From contig NZ_JACJRG010000001.1 in NCBI RefSeq assembly GCF_014697125.1, positions 496,001-560,000 of the forward strand: a stretch of 64,000 bases of DNA, given 5' to 3'. The notes below the pieces were generated by a model. That model did no database searches, had not been told where the DNA came from, and saw nothing but the letters and a program-made list of their open reading frames with translations. Shown here in pieces: positions 16,309-25,467 of this stretch. Both the position numbers and the translations under genes were made by a program. The DNA comes from Anabaena minutissima FACHB-250. Lineage in GTDB: Bacteria > Cyanobacteriota > Cyanobacteriia > Cyanobacteriales > Nostocaceae. The first letter of the stretch is position 1, and every line of letters starts with the position of its first letter.

Positions 16309-17592
16309 TTAACACCAAGTTTGTACAACTCGACCTTTTAATTCTTGTCCTAGCCAGGGGGTATTACTCGAAAGGGTGTGCAGATTTTTCCTTTCTACTT
16401 TCCAGGTTGTTTGCGGGTTAAATAAGGTTAGTTCAGCTTGGTGATGGGGCGCAATTTTACTGACTTTTGCTTGTAAACATTCGGCTGGACGGGTACTCAA
16501 AGCTTGCCACAATTCTAATGCTGTAAATTCCCCAGTTTCTACAAGATGCTGCCACAGCAGAGGTAATGCTAATTCTAATCCAATTGCCCCTGGTGGTGCT
16601 TCAGCAAAGGCTTGGACTTTCTCTTCGTAGCTGTAGGGTGTATGATCAATGGCGATCGCATCTACAATTCCTGTACGCACTGCTGACCGCAAAGCCTGCA
16701 TATCAGTTGTATCACCTAATGGCGGGTCTAAATGCAGACTAGTGTGATAACTTTTAACAGCCTTGGTATCTAACAATAGGTGCATCCATGTGGTGCTGGC
16801 GGTGATGGGTAAACCTTGAGACTTGGCGGCGGCGATTAATTCTACACTGCGAGCGGTGGAGACGCGCATAATATGTATGGGTGTGCCGATGGTGGCTACC
16901 AATTCTATTAAAGCAGCGATCGCAGTTGTTTCGGCACTCACGGGGACAGGCGGTAAACCAAACCGCAAAGCATCTGCACCTTCCCTCATTACACCATTAG
17001 ATGCGAGTTGGCGATCGCAAGGCCAAAATGCTACAGGTTTTCCTAAAGGCTGCACATATTCCAATAGCCGCCGCACTAATCCTAAATTATCTAACGGCAA
17101 CCCATCTGTAAACCCCACAACTCCCGCAGCCGCCAAATCTGCTAATTCCGTCATCTGCTTCCCAGCCACATCCAGGGTAATTGCGCCCCAGACTTGGAGA
17201 TGGGGAAGAGAGGGGAAAGACAAAGCAACATTTCCCCCTTGTCCTCTCATCCCCTTCTGCAACTGCGCCACCAGCGCGGGATTATCAATAGCTGGCGATG
17301 TATCGGGTAGAATACCGACTCTGGTAAAGCCACCAGCAGCAGCAGCCTGTAAAAACGACAACAGCGTTTCCCGTTCCTCAAACCCTGGTTCGCCGGAGTG
17401 ACTATACAAATCCACTAACCCAGTCCCCAAAACTAGTCCCCGACAATCCCTAATTTGGGTATCAGGACTGATATCACTAATTTGTGCCGCTACTGCTTGG
17501 ATTTCACCATTGGCAATTAGCACATCAGATACTTGGTCAGTTTGCGAAACTGGGTCAATCACCCTTACTTGTTGCAGAAGTTCAGTTGTCAT
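16309..17592 (-). CDS. pyrC: Dihydroorotase homologue, probably catalytically impaired
   Basis: 427 residues, full-length amidohydrolase fold of the class I dihydroorotase type ('GLVLGTGLVDLYSHSGEPG', 'AAAAGGFTRVGILPDTSPAIDN', 'AIDHTPYSYEEKVQAFAEAPPGAIGLE'). However, several active-site positions differ. The usual D-x-H-x-H-x-R motif reads D61-L-Y-S-H65-S-G, losing the first metal His and the substrate Arg. The 'HxxHxS' motif reads 'HIMRVS', and the 'EVTPHHL' motif reads 'STTWMHL'. It may be a non-catalytic partner of aspartate transcarbamoylase, as known for pseudo-dihydroorotases, with true PyrC elsewhere. Symbol given by homology only. Confidence 0.8.
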   Translation of the reverse strand: MTTELLQQVRVIDPVSQTDQVSDVLIANGEIQAVAAQISDISPDTQIRDCRGLVLGTGLVDLYSHSGEPGFEERETLLSFLQAAAAGGFTRVGILPDTSPAIDNPALVAQLQKGMRGQGGNVALSFPSLPHLQVWGAITLDVAGKQMTELADLAAAGVVGFTDGLPLDNLGLVRRLLEYVQPLGKPVAFWPCDRQLASNGVMREGADALRFGLPPVPVSAETTAIAALIELVATIGTPIHIMRVSTARSVELIAAAKSQGLPITASTTWMHLLLDTKAVKSYHTSLHLDPPLGDTTDMQALRSAVRTGIVDAIAIDHTPYSYEEKVQAFAEAPPGAIGLELALPLLWQHLVETGEFTALELWQALSTRPAECLQAKVSKIAPHHQAELTLFNPQTTWKVERKNLHTLSSNTPWLGQELKGRVVQTWC

Positions 17593-17637
17593 TTGAGCTA
17601 TTTAGTGCTTCAGATGTTTTCTCTCATTGTTAACACC

Positions 17638-18990
17638 CTATAATGCCCCAGCTGCTGTTTTATCCAGTACACCGCCACTTAAATGAGAGGTGATGTTCAT
17701 CGCTTGTAATACTGGCAAACCATTCAGTCCACAAGGATAGTCGATGACGCTGACAGCACCGTTACCTTGGCGGAAATTCCAGAAATTATCCGCAGGTAAA
17801 CCTAGGATATGACACAGTAAGGTTTTGTTGGTAGCGTCGTGAGCTACGATTAATCCGGTTTGGCGTTGATTTTCTAAGGCGGTTTGTACAATTGCTTGCC
17901 ATGTAGCACTGCTACGTTCCCAGACTTGTTGTAAATTTTCCCCTTTTGGCATTTGCACTGCGCCTGGTGTTGTTCGCCAACGGTGCAACTCTCCGGGGAA
18001 TTCTTGGTCTATTTCTACTTCTAATTTTCCTTCCCAAAGTCCGTGACTGATTTCTCTTAAGCCCTCTTGCAACTCTAAATTTACACTGGGATGATGTTGC
18101 AAAATAATTTCGGCAGTTTCTTTAGGACGTGCCATAGTGCTACTTACAGCAAAGTCAATGGCAACATTTTGGAGAAATTCCCCGGCTTTTTGTGCTTGCT
18201 GTCTGCCGTTATCGTTGAGGGGAACATCGATTTGTCCTTGAAATCTGGTTTGGCGATTCCACTCAGTTTCACCGTGACGTACCAACAACAATCTTACGCC
18301 TTGATGGCCTGGTCGCAATGACGGCAGCATTTCGCCCATGTGTTGCGTCTGGTTCATCGACTCTAGTTGTACGGGTTCTCCCAAACCACCAGAAAAGTTT
18401 AAGACGCTGATGCAGCAGTTAGATTGTTGAACGGAATGGTAGCGATTGGGATGAATACCCAGGGCGGTGCTAATGAGAGCGCGATTGATGCCGTTATGCC
18501 CGACGATGAGAATGGTTTCACCTTGATGATGGGGTAATATTTCTTGCCAAAACTGCCGTGCTTGTTCATACACAGCCAGCACAGGGAAATGTTCACGTAT
18601 TCCCCCTGTATCATTCACCAACATCTGAAATTCGTCGGGGTGTTCATGCCAAATGCGGTAATCTTCTGGAAACTTCTGCTGAACATCGCTAGACAGCATT
18701 TCTGCCCATAGAGGCAGATCAATTTCCATTAATTGGTCAGATGTTTGGACAACAGACGATTTTCCAGAATCAGATGCTAACTCACCATAAATAATATCTG
18801 CTGTCTGTTTAGCTCGCTGGAGTGGACTGCTATAAATTGCATTAAAGGCAATATTACTGAGGGCTTTGCCTACTTTACTAGCATCACTACGACCTTTCTC
18901 CGTTAACCTTGATACGTCAGTGCGCCCTTGAATGCGTCTTTCGGTGTTATATGTGCTTTGACCGTGACGCACGATGATGACACGGGTCAT
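17638..18990 (-). CDS. Tandem histidine-phosphatase (phosphoglycerate mutase-like) protein
   Basis: 450 residues with two complete histidine-phosphatase domains. Domain 1 starts 'RVIIVRHGQSTYNTERRIQG' with 'YSSPLQRAKQTADI' and 'LIVGHNGINRALI'. Domain 2 (from ~230) has 'LLLVRHGETEWNRQTRFQGQ', 'VSSTMARPKETAEII' and 'LIVAHDATNKTLL'. Both keep the RHG phospho-accepting histidine and the second His. Such two-domain proteins are usual in cyanobacteria; substrate is uncertain (phosphoglycerate mutase or another phosphomonoesterase). It lies 45 bases upstream of the dihydroorotase homologue on the same strand, so they may be cotranscribed. Confidence 0.88.
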   Translation of the reverse strand: MTRVIIVRHGQSTYNTERRIQGRTDVSRLTEKGRSDASKVGKALSNIAFNAIYSSPLQRAKQTADIIYGELASDSGKSSVVQTSDQLMEIDLPLWAEMLSSDVQQKFPEDYRIWHEHPDEFQMLVNDTGGIREHFPVLAVYEQARQFWQEILPHHQGETILIVGHNGINRALISTALGIHPNRYHSVQQSNCCISVLNFSGGLGEPVQLESMNQTQHMGEMLPSLRPGHQGVRLLLVRHGETEWNRQTRFQGQIDVPLNDNGRQQAQKAGEFLQNVAIDFAVSSTMARPKETAEIILQHHPSVNLELQEGLREISHGLWEGKLEVEIDQEFPGELHRWRTTPGAVQMPKGENLQQVWERSSATWQAIVQTALENQRQTGLIVAHDATNKTLLCHILGLPADNFWNFRQGNGAVSVIDYPCGLNGLPVLQAMNITSHLSGGVLDKTAAGAL

Positions 18991-19544
18991 CTTTTTGCCC
19001 TCCTCTATCTAAAGGATTAATTTTACTGCATCCTGTAGGCAGCATTATCTCTTAGATTCGGGTTTAGTAACTTAATATTTTAATTTGTTTGTTGTCAGGA
19101 CTACGCACAACTGCATCAAGAATGGTGCGATGGCATTCCACCCACCGTTAGTCATTGCAAATTGCCCTTACAACTGTACTTGCAATGCTTTACAACTGTT
19201 TACTGACAACTAAAGCTGAGGATGTCAATATACAACCGTAAAATTTAATACTTGTTTAAGCAATTGTAACAGTTAATTTAGGAATCTTTTGTGTATAATT
19301 TACAGCGTTATACTCATAAATAATAACTAGTCAAAAATACGAATGACCAAATAAACAATACATAACTAAGATATATTTCTGCTTCAGAGACATCGATAGT
19401 TAAGATATTGCAATGAAATTACTAAAAATTTAGTTTAATTGCGAAATAGCAGGAGGAATTACTGTTATTTATGAATGTTACTCGTCATTAGGCTGGGCAA
19501 TCACTAAAAAAGAATTGAAATCCATAACGAAAGGAGACGCATCT
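18991..19544. other. Divergent intergenic region, 0.55 kb
   Basis: Contains promoters for the leftward phosphatase gene and the rightward peptidase gene. AT-rich, no ORF or strong repeat. The peptidase ribosome binding site (AAAGGAG, 19530-19536) is at the right edge. Confidence 0.5.
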
Positions 19545-20312
19545 ATGTCAGATTCTACTGTGGAATTTCCGAACTTAGAAAAATTTCAATCTACCAATAG
19601 CACGGTCAAACTCACTGAAGCTGATCCTGAAATTATCAAAGAAATTCAAACTTTACTTACTAGAAAAAATTTGTATAAAGGTAAAGTTGATGGCATTGTA
19701 GGTGAATTAAGCCAAAAAGCATTTGCAGAATTTAAAGAAAGTGTTTGGCTAGATTCTCCTGAATTATTAGGCCCGACTACTGCATCTAATTTATTAGAGA
19801 TAGCAGAAAACCATCAAACTAATGAAGAACAAACTCAGCTATTAAAACCACTGCCTGTATCCATTATAGCCACGAAGACAGGACGTACTTTAAGGTTAGT
19901 AACTGGAGAGACAGTTTACGAAAATGAACTGATAGTGGCGGGAGTTCCTCTGACTTGGGGTGAAATCACTAAAGGATGTGATCCCCAAAGAAACCCAGAG
20001 TCAAAAGCAGTGCTTAATAACATAATCAAAGCAGCTAAAGGCTTTGGCAAAATTCGTGATAAATACGGTATCCCAATTTCTATCAATTCTGCCTATCGTC
20101 CTCCTAGTGTGAATCGGCGGATAGGAGGCGCACGCTATTCTCAGCATATTAATGGTCTAGCCCTTGATATTGCCCCTTCCGACGGCAACTTTACCAAACT
20201 TTTAGACATTTGTCGGGCTTCTGATTGCACAGGACTCGGTAGAGGAATGCACAGAGGTTTTATCCATTGTGATTGGCGGCCAGGTAGTCGTGTAGTTTTT
20301 GACTATCCTTAA
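19545..20312 (+). CDS. Peptidase M15 family protein with peptidoglycan-binding-like domain
   Basis: 255 residues from ATG 19545, eight bases after AAAGGAG; an upstream TTG at 19515 is not needed. Residues ~30-95 resemble a PG_binding_1 repeat ('EIIKEIQTLLTRKNLYKGKV', 'DGIVGELSQKAFAEFKE'). The C-terminal half is the M15A/VanY-like domain: 'GIPISINSAYRPPSVNRRIGG' , 'RYSQHINGLALDIAP' (zinc His and Asp) and 'GRGMHRGFIHCDWRPG' (zinc His). It is expected to cleave D-Ala or cross-bridges in peptidoglycan. No signal peptide is seen, which is odd for a wall enzyme. A strong terminator follows. Confidence 0.85.
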   Translation: MSDSTVEFPNLEKFQSTNSTVKLTEADPEIIKEIQTLLTRKNLYKGKVDGIVGELSQKAFAEFKESVWLDSPELLGPTTASNLLEIAENHQTNEEQTQLLKPLPVSIIATKTGRTLRLVTGETVYENELIVAGVPLTWGEITKGCDPQRNPESKAVLNNIIKAAKGFGKIRDKYGIPISINSAYRPPSVNRRIGGARYSQHINGLALDIAPSDGNFTKLLDICRASDCTGLGRGMHRGFIHCDWRPGSRVVFDYP

Positions 20313-20334
20313 TTAGCATTCCATATTGCGATCG

Positions 20335-20378
20335 CTGAAGTTAGGAGAATTAGCTAATTTTCCTAACTTCAGTTTTTT
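20335..20378 (+). terminator. Rho-independent terminator after the M15 peptidase gene
   Basis: CTGAAGTTAGGAGAATT / AATTTTCCTAACTTCAG pair (20335-20372) around a short loop, followed by TTTTTT (20373-20378). Confidence 0.85.
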
Positions 20379-20723
20379 ATTGGTTTAGCAAGAGAATAGT
20401 GACACTTTCATCTCTCTGGTTGGGAAATTTTCCCGTGATGGATGTGTCATTTAATCACATTCCACTTAGTCAAATGGAACATCTTGTCCACCCTTGGTAG
20501 GTCAAGACTTTCGCAGTACCATAATAAGCACGAAACTATAAAGTTTTTCGGTTGAGTGAGGTACAAGAACCACACCCCCAACTCCCTCCCCTCAATTGAG
20601 GAGGATAATATGATGTGTGCATCATTCCAGAAGCAAGAGTGTTTATCAGGAACTGTCCCCTTCGGTTGAAATTTTGTAGCTTGCTACTCGTAGAGTATTT
20701 TGAATTTTGAATTACTAAAGACG
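20379..20723. other. Intergenic region before the hydrolase gene
   Basis: About 345 bases. One open frame crosses it leftward but overlaps the next gene and contains no family signature. No element recognised. Confidence 0.45.
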
Positions 20724-21560
20724 ATGCCTGTACGTAAAACTCTATCAACACCTGATATTCAAATATCTTACTTGGAGTGGAATCAAGGGAAAGAACCTTT
20801 ACTATTGTTGCATGGTTTAGCTGACCATGCTTTGGTGTGGTCGAGTTTAGGAGATGATTTAGCGGCGAATTATCATATAGTTGCGCCAGATATGCGCGGT
20901 CATGGCGAAAGCAGTAAGCCAGAAACAGACTATACTTTTGAAAGTGCGATCGCAGACCTAGAAGCACTCATGGATCATTTGGGATGGTCATCTGCTCATC
21001 TTGTCAGTCATTCGTGGACTGGTAAACTAGCGGTTATCTGGGCGAGAGTCAATCCCCAACGCTTGCGGAGTATGGTGCTAGTCGATCCCATTTTCATTTG
21101 GAAAATGCCCAGCATTTTGCGGCTGACTTTCCCCCTGTTGTACCGATACCTCTCCTTTCTCAAAGGTATGGGGCCATTTACCAGTTATGACGTAGCCGAA
21201 GCACAGGCCAAGCAATTAAATCAATATCAGGGTTGGAGTACATTACAACAGCAGGTTTTTCAAGCAGGTCTAGAACAAAAACCGGATGGTAGCTGGGGTA
21301 GTAAATTCACTATTAACGCCCGCGATCGCATTTTTGAGGACGTGATGCGAGTACCTGGCTTTACTACCCCCGTAGAAACTTCCGCCCTATTAATCCAGCC
21401 AAAAGAAGGACTGAACCGTTTAGACTGGCAAATCAAGCCCTATAAAACCTATCTGAAAAACCTCCGCCTGTGTCAAGTTCCCGGTAATCATTGGCCATTT
21501 TTGACTGCACCGGAAGTATTTAACCAGACAGTTGCAGCATTTTTAGCAGAATCTAAATAA
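20724..21560 (+). CDS. Alpha/beta hydrolase
   Basis: 278 residues from ATG 20724 (an in-frame reading from 20700 adds eight atypical residues). Classic fold markers: 'PLLLLHGLADHALVWSSL' (oxyanion HG), 'APDMRGHGESSKP', nucleophile elbow 'LVSHSWTGKLAV' (S-H-S-W-T-G rather than strict G-x-S-x-G), 'MVLVDP' and a terminal 'VPGNHWPFLTAP' catalytic His. Substrate unknown; probably a soluble esterase/epoxide-hydrolase-type enzyme. Followed by the kinase-like gene 188 bases downstream. Confidence 0.85.
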   Translation: MPVRKTLSTPDIQISYLEWNQGKEPLLLLHGLADHALVWSSLGDDLAANYHIVAPDMRGHGESSKPETDYTFESAIADLEALMDHLGWSSAHLVSHSWTGKLAVIWARVNPQRLRSMVLVDPIFIWKMPSILRLTFPLLYRYLSFLKGMGPFTSYDVAEAQAKQLNQYQGWSTLQQQVFQAGLEQKPDGSWGSKFTINARDRIFEDVMRVPGFTTPVETSALLIQPKEGLNRLDWQIKPYKTYLKNLRLCQVPGNHWPFLTAPEVFNQTVAAFLAESK

Positions 21561-21695
21561 AACAAATCTGATTATTAATAGACACCAAGAAAAGAGTAAA
21601 ACTCAGTTTTATTCTTTCGACTTTTGACCTATGCCCATTTTAGATTGAAGAAAATCCAAAATCTCCCAGCCCTATACCCTGGTGGTCGGGGTCAA

Positions 21696-21725
21696 TCCAA
21701 AATCCAAAATCCAAAATCCAAAATT
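21696..21725. repeat. Short tandem repeat (AATCCAA heptamer)
   Basis: Four tandem copies of a 7-bp AATCCAA-like unit between the hydrolase and kinase-like genes, in the manner of STRR elements of filamentous cyanobacteria. Confidence 0.6.
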
Positions 21726-21747
21726 TGTTGACTTTTGACTTCCCATC

Positions 21748-23442
21748 ATGAGCCTTTGCATTAATCCAGTTTGCCCTAAACCTAACCATCTCAAAAATGA
21801 AAAAAACCGCTTTTGTCAAAGTTGTGGTTCTCAGTTGGAACTAGTGGGACGCTATCGGGTGATGCACTTATTGAGTGATATAACTGGATTTGGGAAAGTC
21901 TATGAAGCTTATGAACAAGACACAGCTAAAATTCTCAAAGTCCTACAAGCAAATCTCTCGGATGTTAAAGCCATAGAACTGTTTCATCAAGAAGCCGTTG
22001 TCTTGGGAAAACTGAATCATCCAGGTATTCCTAGAGTAGATGCGTATTTTCAGCATCACACTAGAAATAACTTAAGTTTATACTGCCTTGTCTTAGAAAA
22101 AATTTACGGAATTAACTTAGAACAGTGGTTAGAAAAACAACCTCAACCCACTTCTCAAGCACAAGCCATCATTTGGTTAAAACAGATAGTAGAGGTTTTA
22201 GATTTAGTACATAGCCAAAGGTATCTGCACTTAAATATTAAGCCATCGAACATCATCATCCGACCAGATGGACAATTAGTTTTGATTGACTTTGGTACAG
22301 CTAGAGAACTAACCAAGAATTACCAAAATCATAGCAATAACCCCACCATCTCATCTGGTTATAGCGCACCAGAACAAATGCAAGGAAAAGTGACATTACA
22401 GTCAGATTTTTTTGCATTGGGGCGCACCTTCGTTTTTTTGTTGACGGGAAAACATCCTCTAGATATGTATGATGCCCCCGATAATTTAGTGCATTGGCGC
22501 AGTTATGCCAATCAAGTTTCTCCACTATTATTGAATTTAATTGATTGGCTGATGACACCAGAATTAACTAAGCGTCCTGCCAATACTAAAGAAATTTTAC
22601 AGCGCATTAAAGAAGTTGAACAGCCTAAAACTATAATTGAAAGTCAAAATATTCATCTTCCAAAAAAGTCCCAAGCTTTAGAATTAACTCAGCTGAAACT
22701 TGATACACCTCCCTCTCTATCAGCCAAACAACAAAAAAAAATACCTTTAATATCTATATTTTTAGCACTTCTATTTTCATTAGGGTTACTTAGTGTAGTT
22801 GCCTTAATAATAGGTTATCCACAATTCGCAACATTATTACCAATAGCAACTCAATCTCCAGAAAGAAAAGGGAAGATTGATTATTTTTCTTATGAAGAAG
22901 GAAGAGATAGTAAAGGTAGAGGTGCTGAATTTAACATTGCCATTTTATCAGTAGAGTATAAATGGCTTACAGACAGTAATTTTCAAGTTACAAATAACTA
23001 TCAAACTATTAGTCTTGATGTTTTAAAATTGCTTTTAGAACAAGAAGGTATCCAGAAAATAATGGAAGACCCTAATGAAATTATTTCTGTAGGTATAGCT
23101 TCTTGTGATATAAAATTAGCAACTGCACAAATTAGAGCATTTGAACGTTCCCAACAAATACAACTCTTAGTGCAAAAATTATTTAAAAATACACCCAGTG
23201 TTAAAGGATATCGCTTATTAAACTTAGGTCAATTCCAGCGCAGAGACTGTAAGCCAAATCAAGATATAACTAGATATCAAAGCAGCGTTATTATTATGGG
23301 AGTTAAAAATAAATCAAAAGGTGTAATTATAGATGAAGCCCTACGCGATAGGTTAGAAAAACAGCCTTTTGCTGATTTTAAATTAGAAGATTATTCTTTA
23401 AGTTCATCAGAAAAATTTAAAACTATTTCTAATAATTTATAA
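21748..23442 (+). CDS. Zinc-ribbon Ser/Thr kinase-like membrane protein, probable pseudokinase
   Basis: 564 residues. Zinc ribbon at 4-28 ('CINPVC', 'FCQSCG'); kinase fold ~37-285 with a degenerate Gly loop ('LLSDITGFGKVYEAYE'), beta-3 Lys ~64 ('ILKVL'), DFG at 181-183 ('LIDFGTA') and 'GYSAPEQ' intact. The catalytic loop reads H161-L-N163-I-K-P-S-N, so the HRD Asp is Asn and the Arg is Leu. A transmembrane helix (~331-355) leads to a C-terminal ~200-residue extracytoplasmic domain of unknown family. The related gene at 51544 keeps HRD. It either senses without phosphorylating or uses unusual chemistry. Confidence 0.85.
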   Translation: MSLCINPVCPKPNHLKNEKNRFCQSCGSQLELVGRYRVMHLLSDITGFGKVYEAYEQDTAKILKVLQANLSDVKAIELFHQEAVVLGKLNHPGIPRVDAYFQHHTRNNLSLYCLVLEKIYGINLEQWLEKQPQPTSQAQAIIWLKQIVEVLDLVHSQRYLHLNIKPSNIIIRPDGQLVLIDFGTARELTKNYQNHSNNPTISSGYSAPEQMQGKVTLQSDFFALGRTFVFLLTGKHPLDMYDAPDNLVHWRSYANQVSPLLLNLIDWLMTPELTKRPANTKEILQRIKEVEQPKTIIESQNIHLPKKSQALELTQLKLDTPPSLSAKQQKKIPLISIFLALLFSLGLLSVVALIIGYPQFATLLPIATQSPERKGKIDYFSYEEGRDSKGRGAEFNIAILSVEYKWLTDSNFQVTNNYQTISLDVLKLLLEQEGIQKIMEDPNEIISVGIASCDIKLATAQIRAFERSQQIQLLVQKLFKNTPSVKGYRLLNLGQFQRRDCKPNQDITRYQSSVIIMGVKNKSKGVIIDEALRDRLEKQPFADFKLEDYSLSSSEKFKTISNNL

Positions 23443-23700
23443 CTTATAGCAATACATTAGCCAAAAAATAGTATGAAGAGGGAGAGATGATGTAGTAGAG
23501 TTGTTATTTGTTACAACGACAAATCAAAAGCCAAATACAACCTATGTTTGACATCATAACACTGTTGCAATACCTACTAACTTAATCAGTATAAAGCAAA
23601 TTTATAGATTTAAAGTAAATATAAATTTATACTTGCTAATTAGAGAAATATACATTAAGATTACCCAAATTAGCTAAATTTATAACAACTTGAATTTAAG

Positions 23701-25383
23701 ATGGGTATTCTCAATAAATTAAAAATAATCAAACTAGATAGCTATTTGCTCATAGCTCTGATATCTGGCTTTATTTTTTGCCTCTATGGCATCAATTGGG
23801 GAAGAGTAGAAGAGTGGAATCCAGATCAAATGGTCTTTAAAGGAAACCTTTCTCTAGGTGAAATTTTCTCCAGCCCTAGTGAATTTCTCAAGCCCCCTTT
23901 TCATACATACTTCAACTTTATATTATCCTACATTCCACTCAAATTTATTGAGAAAATTTTTCGTCTCTCCCAACATTCTCTGACTTCTGGTTCAGTGATT
24001 CTTCTCTGGTCTAGAATTATTACTGCATCTTTATTTTTGGGATCGATTTTTTTAAATTTTCACATAAATAAAAGATTTTTTGGATTGTTTGCTGCTCGCA
24101 TTATCACACTAATTTTTGCTACTAGTAGCGGCTTTATAGTTTATAGTCATTTTTTGACAGCAGACATTCCTTTAATTTTTTGGATGCTCTTATCTTTTTA
24201 CTTTATTCAAAGTATATATTTACAAGGTAAAGTATCAGACTACTTTTTAGCTGGACTTTTCACAGGAATTGCGACAGCAACAAAATATAATGGCCTATCC
24301 GTTGGTATTGGAATTGTTTTGGCTCATCTTTTATCCTATAACGAACTAGCTTGGAAAAAAAACCTTTTCAGTAAAAAGCTAATTTTAAGTTTGTTAACAG
24401 TTGTGATGGGCTTTTTAATTGGTAATCCATTTGCATTAATAAATTATCGTCAGTTTGTTTCCGATTTTTTATATAACTATATTACGACCCCTATATATAA
24501 TGGTGAAATAACAGGTACTAACTACTTCACTTTCTTTTCCATATATATTCGTGAGATTGTTGGACTTCCCTCCTTGATAATTCTTAGTTTAGCGATATTG
24601 TATTCTCTATACATTACTTTTAGCAGTAAAGAGAAGAAGAGTATCAAAGGTGTTTTATTAGTTCTAAGTGTTTTTATTATTTACTACTATAAATTTGCTA
24701 ATTTCCCTAGATTGGAAACTCGCTTTGTACTGCCTATAATACCTTTCTGGCTCATGCTGTCAGGCCCGTTTTGGAATCAAATTAAGTCTAATAAAGCGGC
24801 TATATCAGTTATTTTAGTAATTATTATCAGTTACAATACTGTTTGCAGTTTATATGTAGGTAAAAGATTTTTAGACGATCCACGTATGGTAGCGCAGGAG
24901 TGGGTAAAGCGCAATATACCTGAGTTGAGTTCAATAGAAAATACTGCATATATTCCTACATGGAATCGCTTACCAGGAGTTAAGCTAAAATCCAGAAATA
25001 TGCCTTTTATTTCAGGGCGAGGAAAGTTATTTCAGCAGATTTTAACAAGTAAGTTTAAAGAAGATTCTTGGATTATTAAAAGGTGGAGAGAGTCTCAAAA
25101 ATCAGATCAAAGTTTAACCTTTTACTCGCAAGCAGATTTAGCTAAACGCCGACCTAAATACATTGCTATTAATTCACTTTACTATGAAAGATTTTTTAAA
25201 AAGGCAAACTTGAAGGAGTTATATCCTGAAATTAATCAATTCTTTAACAGCTTAATTAGTGAAGAATATTCTTATAAAAAAATATTTGATCAAGAGTCCA
25301 AAATTCCCCCAGTCTGGGCTTATCCTCATAATATTGATTTTCTGCATAACAGGACAATAATTCTTACAGGCAAAGATGCTTAA
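23701..25383 (+). CDS. Membrane glycosyltransferase, GT39/GT83 (GT-C fold) type
   Basis: 560 residues with about 11 membrane helices. After the first helix comes an acidic loop motif 'RVEEWNPDQMVF', typical of GT-C enzymes that use lipid-phosphate sugars, and later 'SHFLTADIPLIFWMLLSFYF' and 'GIATATKYNGLSV'. A C-terminal soluble part (~400-560) follows. It probably transfers a sugar from a polyprenyl-phosphate donor to a protein or lipid at the outer face of the membrane. It begins with an ATG at 23701; AT-rich compared with neighbours. Confidence 0.8.
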   Translation: MGILNKLKIIKLDSYLLIALISGFIFCLYGINWGRVEEWNPDQMVFKGNLSLGEIFSSPSEFLKPPFHTYFNFILSYIPLKFIEKIFRLSQHSLTSGSVILLWSRIITASLFLGSIFLNFHINKRFFGLFAARIITLIFATSSGFIVYSHFLTADIPLIFWMLLSFYFIQSIYLQGKVSDYFLAGLFTGIATATKYNGLSVGIGIVLAHLLSYNELAWKKNLFSKKLILSLLTVVMGFLIGNPFALINYRQFVSDFLYNYITTPIYNGEITGTNYFTFFSIYIREIVGLPSLIILSLAILYSLYITFSSKEKKSIKGVLLVLSVFIIYYYKFANFPRLETRFVLPIIPFWLMLSGPFWNQIKSNKAAISVILVIIISYNTVCSLYVGKRFLDDPRMVAQEWVKRNIPELSSIENTAYIPTWNRLPGVKLKSRNMPFISGRGKLFQQILTSKFKEDSWIIKRWRESQKSDQSLTFYSQADLAKRRPKYIAINSLYYERFFKKANLKELYPEINQFFNSLISEEYSYKKIFDQESKIPPVWAYPHNIDFLHNRTIILTGKDA

Positions 25384-25467
25384 TTTTGTATCATATTCCC
25401 AGTCCCCAATCCCCGATCCCCAATCCCTCTTTATGATGGAACAAAGCCTGTAAATTAATATCAAGCA

